In this document: one piece after another, positions 1-5,614 of the stretch | How the letters are laid out: each line of letters begins with the position of its first letter | Position numbering within the stretch: the stretch's first letter is position 1 | DNA from: Planctomycetota bacterium | GTDB taxonomy: Bacteria; Planctomycetota; Phycisphaerae; WQYP01 | Reading direction: 5' to 3' | DNA: 9,660 bases | Assembly (NCBI GenBank): GCA_021838985.1 | Contig: JAKCCC010000042.1 | Span: 1-9,660, forward strand | Made by a program: the position numbers and the translations under genes | The notes under the pieces: generated by a model | What the model was told of the DNA's origin: nothing | The model's database searches: none | Seen by the model: only the letters and a program-made list of their open reading frames with translations

Positions 1-25
1 CAGGCTTGACTTCGCCCCCCATGGG

Positions 26-76
26 GTGACACTTCTATTGAAACGAGTACCCGTGACATTTCTATTGAAACAGTAC
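26..76. repeat. Tandem imperfect direct repeat, IS-end-like
   Basis: Two nearly identical units lie side by side: positions 26-50 and 53-76 share GTGACA(C/T)TTCTATTGAAAC followed by (G)AGTAC. Closely spaced short repeats of this style occur at the ends of IS21- and IS481-type insertion sequences, where the transposase binds repeated sites. No transposase is visible in the window, so this would be the end of an element lying to the left, or a remnant. The repeat is seen directly; the IS assignment is inference. Confidence 0.6.
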
Positions 77-93
77 AATGTTGGGACGCGGGG

Positions 94-122
94 TTGACAC
101 CGCCAAGGTCGCCGCGTAATAT
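94..122 (+). promoter_or_regulatory. Sigma-70-type promoter of the four-gene cassette
   Basis: A perfect -35 box TTGACA at 94-99 is followed, after 17 bp, by TAATAT at 117-122, one base from the -10 consensus. Transcription would start near 129, leaving a leader of about 85 nt before the first gene at 215. The promoter sits just inside the tandem repeats at 26-76, so it could have arrived with a mobile element. It is predicted from sequence only. Confidence 0.65.
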
Positions 123-136
123 GTTTTCCATCTGTG

Positions 137-163
137 CTGCTCTCCATTTTCAACGGAGAGCGG
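137..163 (+). promoter_or_regulatory. Stem-loop in the cassette leader
   Basis: GCTCTCC (139-145) pairs with GGAGAGC (155-161) around a 9-nt loop. One G-U pair and one C-G pair extend the stem to 9 bp in RNA (137-163). It lies in the predicted 5' untranslated leader, shortly after the likely transcription start. No T-tract follows, so it is not a terminator. It may stabilise the transcript or bind a regulator; the role is unknown. Confidence 0.45.
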
Positions 164-204
164 GACAAGCCTTGGACCGTCGTCAGTTAATTATCGTTTA
201 AACT

Positions 205-209
205 GGAGT
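205..209 (+). promoter_or_regulatory. Ribosome binding site of the isochorismatase-family gene
   Basis: TGGAG lies 5 nt before the ATG at 215. It supports that start over any downstream ATG. Confidence 0.55.
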
Positions 210-214
210 GTAAA

Positions 215-805
215 ATGAGTACAGCACTTCTCGTCATTGACGCCCAAAAGATATATACCGAAAAGGGTGCAGACCTCTTTTGTCTGGACTCCAAAGGAAC
301 CATCGACCGGATTAATCATCTGATCAAGAAATTTGAGAGAAATCGGCTGCCGATTATATTTGTGCGTCATATTCATAAATCTGACGGCTCTGACCTCGGT
401 CGTATGTTTGATTACCTTGGTAAGTTCGACGATTTCAACTTCAAGGCGGGGACATCGGCTGTTGAGTATGACGATGCACTCTACCGACCGGAGAACATGA
501 CAGAGATCATTAAGAACCGGTATTCAGCCTTTGTTGGGACTGATCTAAGTGACCGTCTAAAGCGACTGCACGTAAAGCGGGTGGTTATCGTTGGCTTCAT
601 GACTAACTGCTGCTGTGATTCAACCGCACGGGATGCGCACGATCACGACCTATACGTCGATTTTGCACCTGAGGCGACAGGCACACCTGGTACGGAGACG
701 TTGAATGAACGACGAATTCGTGCCATTGTTGCCGAATTGATGGAAAATGCTTTTGCGCGTGTTCTGACGGTACGGCAAGCATTAGATTGTAACTACACCG
801 ATTAG
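215..805 (+). CDS. Isochorismatase-family cysteine hydrolase
   Basis: A 196-aa protein with the fold signature of the isochorismatase/nicotinamidase superfamily. Family members cleave C-N amide bonds (nicotinamide, N-carbamoyl compounds) or the vinyl-ether bond of isochorismate, usually as soluble oligomers. The expected catalytic triad is visible: Asp9 in the N-terminal strand ALLVIDAQ, Lys100 in EIIKNRYSAF, and a nucleophilic Cys, most likely Cys133, in GFMTNCCCDSTARDA. Length is normal for the family. Three Cys in a row (132-134) at the active site are unusual. The substrate cannot be read from sequence. The gene opens the cassette; the next gene starts 11 bp after its stop, so the two are probably co-transcribed, and it likely hydrolyses a substrate, product or side product of the dikinase-like proteins downstream. 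Family assignment is strong; specific function is unknown. Confidence 0.87.
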   Translation: MSTALLVIDAQKIYTEKGADLFCLDSKGTIDRINHLIKKFERNRLPIIFVRHIHKSDGSDLGRMFDYLGKFDDFNFKAGTSAVEYDDALYRPENMTEIIKNRYSAFVGTDLSDRLKRLHVKRVVIVGFMTNCCCDSTARDAHDHDLYVDFAPEATGTPGTETLNERRIRAIVAELMENAFARVLTVRQALDCNYTD

Positions 806-816
806 CAGGTGGGTGA

Positions 817-2862
817 ATGCTAAATGAAACCATCCATATTCTTGCACTGAATGAGACGGATGCACGCTCAAACCATCAGTTCGGTGGAAAAGCCGGGAAT
901 CTGGGCGACCTTTTGAGAATAGGCATAACAGTTCCGCCGGGAGTGGCCGTTGGGCGTGATGTTTTAGCACATTTCCTCCGTGTAAATGGTATTGACTTGG
1001 CCTCCGTGGAGCGAGTTCACACACTTGGCATGACCTTTCTGGAAACAGCACTCGCGGAGGCCTCAGAGTTGCAGAAGCGGATCGTGGACGTTATTCTCAA
1101 TGCTCCCTTCCCATCTGTGATTACCGATCTGCTTCTTGAGAAACTTGAAGGACTAACCCGGCGGGCTACCGCAATTCGTTCGTCATGTGTTGTCGAGGAT
1201 GCGTTAACTACTTCCTTTGCCGGCCAATACGTGACCGTGCTAAATGTCGCTGGGTGGAAAAATATCCTTGATGCTATACGCGCTTGCTGGGCCTCACAGT
1301 ACGATGGCAGGGCATTGACGTACGCGATTGAGCACCGAGGAATGCCGGTCTTGTCGCCGTGTATGGCGGTGCTGATACAACAGATGCTTTCACCTGATTT
1401 TGCAGGTGTGTGTTTTACGGTGGGACCAACCCCACAGACGAAAGATTGTCTGATTGTTGAGAGCGTTCCCGGTTGTGGTGAAAGCTTAGTAAGTGGTACC
1501 AGAACCCCATGCCATTTCGAAGTTACCCAAGGGCAAACAATCCGCAAGGCGAGGGTGCCCGTCGCTGGAACGATTGAGCGTCCACCCAATGAGCTTATAT
1601 TCGCTGTATCTGAAACAGCAAATTGTATCGCACGCCACTTCGGCACTGCCCAAGATGTGGAATGGGCAGCTGTCAATGGAGAGATTTTTATTCTTCAGGC
1701 TCGACCAATTACCGTCGCAGGAACTCAGCGAAAAGGTGGCCCGATTAGCCTTGCGAGCGCCACTGCAAAATCTGTCTGCACATGTACTCCGGAAGCGGTT
1801 GTCAGCTTTGGTTCAGCCCTCTTGAAGTTGAGGGACGACATGTATGAATGGCTCTTGACTAAGGTTGATCCGTTGGTCTTCCGGGGAGCTTGCTATCTGC
1901 TGTCAGCACAGCATCCAGACGGATCATGGAGCGTTGAGGGGCATCCCGAATGGGATCAAGCTGTGACGGCCTTTGTCATACAGATATTGCTTGCTGGTGG
2001 CATACCTACCACACTGCAATGGGCAGGTCCGAATACGAAAGATAATTCAAATGTGTTAGGGCTTCCGCTGGCTGTTGGATGGCTGGTGAAGTCAGTAAAT
2101 GCGGATGGAAGTTGGGGATCAGACCTTTGGGATACGTGTCAGGTCATACTCGCTCTTCTCAAGTGCGGCGTGCCACCCAGCGAGTCGGTCCTCAAGCGGG
2201 CTATTGAGTTTATTGTGGCTGATGTCGAACGCGGACTCACCAGCTACAGTCAGCAGGAGTGGTTCGGCTCAGGTTTCCTGGCTGCCGCATTGCGCATATT
2301 CTCGGAGACTGGTGACCGAGACAACGCCCGCAAATGCGTGATGGCGCTTTTGGATGCTCAGTTCGAGACCGGCGATTTCTGCGGGCCTGTGACAAAACCG
2401 GAAGGAACGAAAGTACCTTCTGAATGGCATACTGCGCAGGCAGTCATTGCACTTGCTCGCTACGATGGTCCGCAAGCTGAAAGAGAGAAAATAGCCAATG
2501 CAACCGACCGGGCATGTGATTGGCTCGTCCGGCGGCAACGAGAGAATGGATCGTGGGGGGTGCAGGCCCCTCCTTACTCAATGTATAGCACAACCTTCAC
2601 CGGCTACGCGACCATTGCGCTTTCTCATTCACCTAGCAAATATTCTGACGCGATATCCCGATCTCTAAAATGGCTCAAAGCACAGCAGGTATCTTCTGGT
2701 GCATTTGGAGATATTGGATCATGCGTGATGGCCATGGCCGCCTTTCAAGCACTACGCGGGCAAGCGTTTGCTTTCGAAATCCCGATTCCAATATTTCTTC
2801 GTGTTCAAACTACGTTAGGTTCTGAGGTCGCCCGTTACACAAAAGGGAGCAGACATGCTTGA
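817..2862 (+). CDS. PEP-synthase-type ATP-grasp domain fused to a squalene-cyclase/prenyltransferase-like repeat domain
   Basis: 681 aa, two modules. Residues 1-300 form a complete PPDK/PEP-synthase N-terminal ATP-grasp domain: GGKAGNLG (23-30), RSSCVVED (121-128), SFAGQY (133-138), AGVCFT (196-201), QDVEW with Glu282, and the closing QARPIT (294-299). In the family this domain uses ATP to phosphorylate a histidine on a swivelling domain. Residues about 350-650 carry repeats like those of squalene-hopene cyclases and prenyltransferases: DGSW near 371, DGSWG near 433, NGSWG near 580 and a degenerate SGAFG near 630, each associated with a helix. The class II cyclase DxDD acid motif is absent, so cyclase activity is doubtful and this toroid may instead bind substrate. 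No swivelling domain is present; one is encoded separately at 3973. A TGA directly precedes the ATG in frame, fixing the start; AGGTGGG at 807-813 is the likely ribosome site, though very close. Confidence 0.87.
   Translation: MLNETIHILALNETDARSNHQFGGKAGNLGDLLRIGITVPPGVAVGRDVLAHFLRVNGIDLASVERVHTLGMTFLETALAEASELQKRIVDVILNAPFPSVITDLLLEKLEGLTRRATAIRSSCVVEDALTTSFAGQYVTVLNVAGWKNILDAIRACWASQYDGRALTYAIEHRGMPVLSPCMAVLIQQMLSPDFAGVCFTVGPTPQTKDCLIVESVPGCGESLVSGTRTPCHFEVTQGQTIRKARVPVAGTIERPPNELIFAVSETANCIARHFGTAQDVEWAAVNGEIFILQARPITVAGTQRKGGPISLASATAKSVCTCTPEAVVSFGSALLKLRDDMYEWLLTKVDPLVFRGACYLLSAQHPDGSWSVEGHPEWDQAVTAFVIQILLAGGIPTTLQWAGPNTKDNSNVLGLPLAVGWLVKSVNADGSWGSDLWDTCQVILALLKCGVPPSESVLKRAIEFIVADVERGLTSYSQQEWFGSGFLAAALRIFSETGDRDNARKCVMALLDAQFETGDFCGPVTKPEGTKVPSEWHTAQAVIALARYDGPQAEREKIANATDRACDWLVRRQRENGSWGVQAPPYSMYSTTFTGYATIALSHSPSKYSDAISRSLKWLKAQQVSSGAFGDIGSCVMAMAAFQALRGQAFAFEIPIPIFLRVQTTLGSEVARYTKGSRHA
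2842..2849 (+). promoter_or_regulatory. Ribosome binding site inside the end of the fusion gene
   Basis: AAAGGGAG lies 5 nt before the ATG at 2855, within the last codons of the upstream gene. It supports translation of the next gene from this overlapping start and suggests coupling. Confidence 0.6.
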
Positions 2863-3976
2863 TCCGAATACCTCACCACCACAGTTAGCCCCGCTATCAA
2901 ATACACTTGCCAAAATCCCTCCGGAATTGCTGTCGTGGATTGCAGAGAAGCACGTCCAATATTTAGATGATCGCATTCACAAAATCGACCCCTTAACACA
3001 GTACTTGGAGCATTGTAATAATGTTGAGGTGGAGCGGAACGAATTTATACAATTTGTTGATACTTGGGCGCGAAAGGAAAATCCAAACCTCACCCAGTAC
3101 TTGACAGAATATACTAGTCGGTTCAAACAAGCACGTGAACGTGTTGATACACTCTGTGATCACGTTTTGGAAACCCCACAAATCTTGGATAACCCGGAAA
3201 CTATCCTCAAATTTTGGCGGCAATTTACCTACGTCAATGAGATTGATAGCTTGCACGGTATGTTTCTGACATCAGGACGTTGGTATGTCAACATCATGCT
3301 TCCGACCGTAAAAGAATTGATTTTTTGCACGCTCTCAAGCGATATGGCCCCGACCGCACGTAATGCTATTTCTTACCATGTTGCTCGTCGTCTCATTACA
3401 CCGCGTTTCGCCAATGTCCCCGCAGATTATAACCCCATAATTGAGCGTAATTTTGCCAAGCTCTTCAGGCCACTTTTGGCACACTTCGACCGAAAACTAC
3501 TGTTCCTGTTTGAAGCATTTGCATCTCTTGGCGTGAACAGTTTTCAAACGCTGGAATCATTTGTTCACGCCGTTTCTTTGTCGCCTGAACCATATACATC
3601 TCTCCTAGGCCAAGGGATATATCCTCCTTTTGGTTGGCACGAATTAGTAGCCAGCCGATGTCCAAGGCGCACCGCAAGTACTTATACTGAAGCGGTGAAG
3701 CCATTCCTCGCCGCCGTACAGGAGGGGTACCATGCCCGTGCTCACGCAGCTCTTGAATGTTTGGCGGTTCAGAAAGAATATGAAATGAACTATAATACAT
3801 ACAATTATAAGGGTAGGTTTGGCCTCATCTCCAAATACCAGTATTGGCGTACGGCGCAACAGTTGGCCGAACCCGCCCGTACGTACTTTCTTGATGCAAT
3901 CCTGCTCGACAAGTTTTACGTGGCACTTGAGGTGCTTGAGCAGGCTTTTGGTGATTCTGTTGGAGATTTTTTATGA
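2855..3976 (+). CDS. Unrecognised helical protein, possible linker/substrate subunit of a split dikinase
   Basis: I do not recognise this 373-aa protein. It appears largely alpha-helical and soluble, with no signal peptide, no convincing membrane segment, and no clear nucleotide-binding or metal motif. Notable stretches are YLDDRIHKID (36-45), a Trp/Tyr-rich helix near 141-160 (GRWYVNIMLPTVKEL), and a C-terminal helix from about 320 to the end (RFGLISKYQYWRTAQQLAEP). That last part resembles in style the helices that precede the swivelling domain in PEP-synthase and rifampin-phosphotransferase proteins. The gene overlaps the upstream fusion gene by 8 bp and the downstream swivelling-domain gene by 4 bp. 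Inference: it supplies the central linker or acceptor-binding part of a dikinase whose ATP-grasp and phosphohistidine parts are encoded on either side. A terpene-synthase-like role is conceivable from the cyclase-like neighbour, but clear DDxxD and NSE metal motifs are lacking. Confidence 0.8.
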   Translation: MLDPNTSPPQLAPLSNTLAKIPPELLSWIAEKHVQYLDDRIHKIDPLTQYLEHCNNVEVERNEFIQFVDTWARKENPNLTQYLTEYTSRFKQARERVDTLCDHVLETPQILDNPETILKFWRQFTYVNEIDSLHGMFLTSGRWYVNIMLPTVKELIFCTLSSDMAPTARNAISYHVARRLITPRFANVPADYNPIIERNFAKLFRPLLAHFDRKLLFLFEAFASLGVNSFQTLESFVHAVSLSPEPYTSLLGQGIYPPFGWHELVASRCPRRTASTYTEAVKPFLAAVQEGYHARAHAALECLAVQKEYEMNYNTYNYKGRFGLISKYQYWRTAQQLAEPARTYFLDAILLDKFYVALEVLEQAFGDSVGDFL

Positions 3977-4299
3977 ACGCCACATTAGAAGGAATTGGTG
4001 CGTCGCCGGGCCGGGCGCAAGGACGAGTCCGCTGGGTTCTCTGCCCAGACGATCTTGAAACTTTCCAAATCGGCGAAATATTGCTCGCGAAGATGACATC
4101 TCCAGATTGGGGAGCGGTTTTCCAAAAAGCGGCAGCTGTAGTTACCGAACAAGGCGGAATGCTATGCCACGCAGCCATCGTCGCGAGAGAGGCGGAAATT
4201 CCAGCTGTGGTTGGTGTTGGAGAAAGTCTTGCTCAGTTTCTGAATGGGGCAATGGTTATTGTTGATGGTGATGAAGCCTCTATCGCAGGTCTCGATTGA
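3973..4299 (+). CDS. Free-standing PEP-utiliser swivelling phosphohistidine domain protein
   Basis: A 108-aa protein consisting of just the mobile phosphohistidine domain of PEP-utilising enzymes (PPDK, PEP synthase, rifampin phosphotransferase). It opens with the usual GIGASPGRAQGRV (7-19), followed by SPDWGAVFQKAAAVVTEQGG (43-62). The catalytic signature is GGMLCHAAIVAREAEIPAVV (61-80), with His66 the expected phosphate carrier; a Cys directly before the His also occurs in bacterial PEP synthase. In the family this His takes phosphate from ATP at the ATP-grasp domain and swings to a second active site. Here it is a separate gene overlapping its neighbour by ATGA, with GGAG at 3962-3965 as ribosome site. 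The obvious partner is the ATP-grasp domain of the gene at 817, which lacks a swivelling domain. Family and catalytic residue are secure; partner and final acceptor are inferred. Confidence 0.9.
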   Translation: MNATLEGIGASPGRAQGRVRWVLCPDDLETFQIGEILLAKMTSPDWGAVFQKAAAVVTEQGGMLCHAAIVAREAEIPAVVGVGESLAQFLNGAMVIVDGDEASIAGLD

Positions 4300-4331
4300 T
4301 TCTTTCCTCCTTAACCAGTTTTTCTCGTTTT

Positions 4332-4388
4332 CGCCGCCTGAGCGGCGGGGGGTGGTCGTGAGACTACCCTTGGTTGTTTTTGTTTTTT
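4332..4388 (+). terminator. Rho-independent terminator of the cassette
   Basis: A small hairpin, CGCCGC/GCGGCG with loop CTGA (4332-4347), runs into an 8-bp hairpin GGGTGGTC (4350-4357) / GACTACCC (4362-4369) with a GTGA loop and one G-T pair. A T-rich tract with runs at 4377-4381 and 4383-4388 follows. It lies about 50 bp after the stop of the swivelling-domain gene, so it probably ends the four-gene transcript. Confidence 0.7.
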
Positions 4389-4400
4389 ATGTCATTCTGT

Positions 4401-4422
4401 AAAGGACATCTAAAGGACATTT
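4401..4422. repeat. Tandem 11-bp repeat AAAGGACAT(C/T)T
   Basis: AAAGGACATCT (4401-4411) is followed directly by AAAGGACATTT (4412-4422), 10 of 11 bases identical. The core GACAT(C/T)T resembles the GACA(C/T)TT core of the tandem repeat at 26-76 on the other side of the cassette. It may be an insertion-sequence end remnant; the repeat is seen, the origin inferred. Confidence 0.5.
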
Positions 4423-4453
4423 GCTGTTTTTCTGCCCCCACCCCACCTGCGGA

Positions 4454-4516
4454 CGGCGTGAGCCGCCGAGGCGAGCGTGAGCGAGCCGAAGGCCTCTCTC
4501 CCGTGAGGGAGAGAGG
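4454..4516. repeat. Cluster of three palindromes with GTGA loops
   Basis: Three hairpins lie in a row. CGGC/GCCG closes at 4454-4465. GGC-GA-GC / GC-GA-GCC closes at 4470-4487, with tandem G-A oppositions in the stem. CCTCTCTCCC (4493-4502) pairs perfectly with GGGAGAGAGG (4507-4516). All share the 4-nt loop GTGA, a GNRA-type tetraloop if transcribed. The arrangement resembles REP-like intergenic palindromic elements. No nearby RAYT-type transposase gene is in the window. Confidence 0.6.
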
Positions 4517-4589
4517 GACGCTTTCTGACAAGGCACCACGCTCGAAAAACGCGCAAATGCGTTGAAAATAAAGGGTAGAATGAAAACAG

Positions 4590-4615
4590 CACCCTTCCCC
4601 CCAGGCGGAAGGGTG
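4590..4615. repeat. Inverted repeat of the CCCTTCC/GGAAGGG type
   Basis: CACCCTTCC (4590-4598) pairs perfectly with GGAAGGGTG (4607-4615) around an 8-nt loop. GAGGGGAAGGGTT follows, partly repeating the right arm. The composition and layout resemble dispersed extragenic palindromes. No T-tract of useful length follows, so it is a poor terminator. Confidence 0.5.
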
Positions 4616-5048
4616 AGGGGAAGGGTTAAAAAGCGATATAATCGGGGTTGTCTTTTATAAATAATTGGATTGCTGAGAGCAGACGTTCAGGTGTTCTAAC
4701 ATCGTTCTGCTCACACCGGTTTAGGGCTCTGTCAAGCGATAAATTCCTGGTGGGAGAAAAATCCCCAGATCCGCCACCGAACCCAAAAGCACCGGGGCTT
4801 CAGCTCGCCTTGTCGAGTCGCCCTAATGTTTCCTGGCGGCGACCCGGTGAATGGCGGCGGCCGGGGTACCCGAAAGATAAGTGGCGACAAAGCATTAGAT
4901 TCTGAATCCGTAACTCCTCCGCGTCGCGCGGAGAACCCGCGGCTCACGCGAAGGCGCAAAGTGTTGGACCCTGTTTTCCGCCCCTTCGCGGACTTCACGG
5001 CTTCGCGTGAGATTTCGTTTTCGGTTCCGGCGCAGCCGGCTTAGGGCA

Positions 5049-5306
5049 TCAGGGCCAATACGAAGCCAGCCAGTTGGCCAAAAACAATAACATGGCCAGC
5101 AGCGCCAAAATAGCTCCCAATAGAACCCACCGGGGATGCCGCTTCAGGTAGGAATCCGCGCAGGGATTGTCCGCGCCGCAGTAGGGGCAGCGCGGGGCGT
5201 CTTCATAAATCCGGCGTCGACAACCTGCGCAGGCGACCAGGTCGTCGTCCGGTTGACCGTCAGCGGATTCCATTTCATCTTCCGGGTGCATGGGTTCGTG
5301 TGGCAA
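5049..5306 (-). CDS. Small zinc-ribbon protein with one C-terminal membrane helix
   Basis: An 85-aa protein. An acidic N-terminus is followed by a zinc-ribbon motif, CAGC then CPYCG, giving Cys26, Cys29, Cys40 and Cys43 (C-x2-C-x10-C-x2-C). Residues about 60-81 form a hydrophobic Leu/Ala-rich helix, predicted as a single C-terminal membrane anchor that would leave the zinc finger in the cytoplasm. Small proteins of this layout are common and mostly uncharacterised; no function can be assigned. The longest form starts at TTG (5306), just downstream of an in-frame stop and preceded by GGGATGAAGG; an ATG six codons in (5291) would give 80 aa and has no better ribosome site, so the start is uncertain. 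It stands alone on the - strand, divergent from nnrE, in repeat-rich DNA. High-G+C codon use matches the housekeeping side. Confidence 0.65.
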   Translation of the reverse strand: MPHEPMHPEDEMESADGQPDDDLVACAGCRRRIYEDAPRCPYCGADNPCADSYLKRHPRWVLLGAILALLAMLLFLANWLASYWP

Positions 5307-5447
5307 CCTTCATCCCGATATTACGCCACCGGAACGCTCCGCCATCATGCTATTTCCGCAAGGGGCAAGGCCGGTGTTTTCTTTTTTTTCACGGTTCGCC
5401 AAGCCGCTAAAGGTGGCGAACCCCCGCGTCATCCGCGGACCCCTTCG

Positions 5448-5477
5448 TTGTCGGGGTCTGGGGCGCGGGGGAATTGC
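5448..5477. repeat. 30-bp G-rich direct repeat, copy 1
   Basis: The sequence beginning TTGTCGGGGTCTGGGG and ending GGGGAATTGC is identical over 30 bp to 5509-5538, with a start-to-start distance of 61 bp. The bases outside the unit differ. It lies upstream of nnrE. It could be a dispersed intergenic element or a repeated protein-binding site. Confidence 0.7.
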
Positions 5478-5508
5478 GAACCAGTGGGCCTTCGCGCAAC
5501 TGGAAACC

Positions 5509-5546
5509 TTGTCGGGGTCTGGGGCGCGGGGGAATTGCACCCCCGC
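5509..5546. repeat. 30-bp G-rich direct repeat, copy 2, with hairpin
   Basis: Positions 5509-5538 repeat 5448-5477 exactly. In this copy the flanking bases let GCGGGGG (5526-5532) pair with CCCCCGC (5540-5546) around a 7-nt loop, giving a strong stem that copy 1 cannot form. No T-tract follows, so it is not a standard terminator. It lies about 70 bp before the nnrE start and could fold in the nnrE leader. Confidence 0.6.
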
Positions 5547-5614
5547 TCCACTGACCGCTTGCTCGACTCCGCGGCGTATTGACACAGTTCCATTTTGCTC
5601 GAAGATAGCCATTT

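Larger units (their letters stand above)
4389..5048. other. Gene-poor repeat-rich spacer
   Basis: No convincing gene lies between the cassette terminator and the small gene ending at 5049. Reading frames of 60-88 codons exist on both strands, but they overlap one another, lack credible ribosome sites and give low-complexity Arg/Pro/Ser-rich proteins typical of translated repeats. The stretch holds tandem AAAGGACAT units, a cluster of GTGA-capped palindromes, a C/G-rich inverted repeat at 4590-4615, CTCCGCG/CGCGGAG at 4917-4933, ACGCGAAGGCGCAAAG at 4946-4961 (similar to dispersed intergenic repeats in many environmental bacteria) and CCGGC/GCCGG just before 5042. It looks like an accumulation site for repeats at the edge of an acquired segment. 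Confidence 0.65.
5307..5614. other. Intergenic region between the zinc-ribbon gene and nnrE
   Basis: A 308-bp gap between divergent genes. It must hold both promoters, but none stands out with good boxes. It contains an uninterrupted run of eight T at 5382-5389, a small CCGCG/CGCGG inverted repeat (5424-5438), CCAGT/ACTGG (5481-5503), and two exact copies of a 30-bp G-rich sequence annotated separately. The overlapping reading frames here are repeat-derived and not credible genes. Confidence 0.6.

Noticed and set aside
1017..1676. A 219-codon open frame antisense to the ATP-grasp fusion gene
   Set aside because: It is opposite a well-supported domain with many family motifs, and its own product shows no domain signature.
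817..2862. Calling the fusion protein a full PEP synthase or a functional squalene-hopene cyclase
   Set aside because: It lacks the swivelling His domain and PEP-binding TIM barrel of PEP synthase, and the DxDD acid of class II cyclases.
2855..3976. Class I terpene synthase assignment for the 373-aa protein, prompted by DDRIHKID and the cyclase-like neighbour
   Set aside because: The DD motif lies too near the N-terminus and is not followed by a recognisable NSE/DTE metal motif; the resemblance is too weak.
4374..5044. Several open frames of 60-88 codons on both strands between the cassette and the zinc-ribbon gene
   Set aside because: They overlap one another, lack ribosome sites, and their products are low-complexity translations of palindromes and G+C-rich repeats.
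5382..5389. T8 run as terminator of an upstream + strand transcript
   Set aside because: No stable hairpin directly precedes it and no + strand gene ends nearby.
5470..5560. Possible tRNA on the - strand, because GGGGG-TGCAATT-CCCCC followed by GCGCCCCA looks like a T-arm and acceptor 3' half
   Set aside because: No matching 5' acceptor half, D-arm or anticodon arm is found upstream, and the T-loop departs from TTCRANY. At most it is a tRNA-derived repeat.
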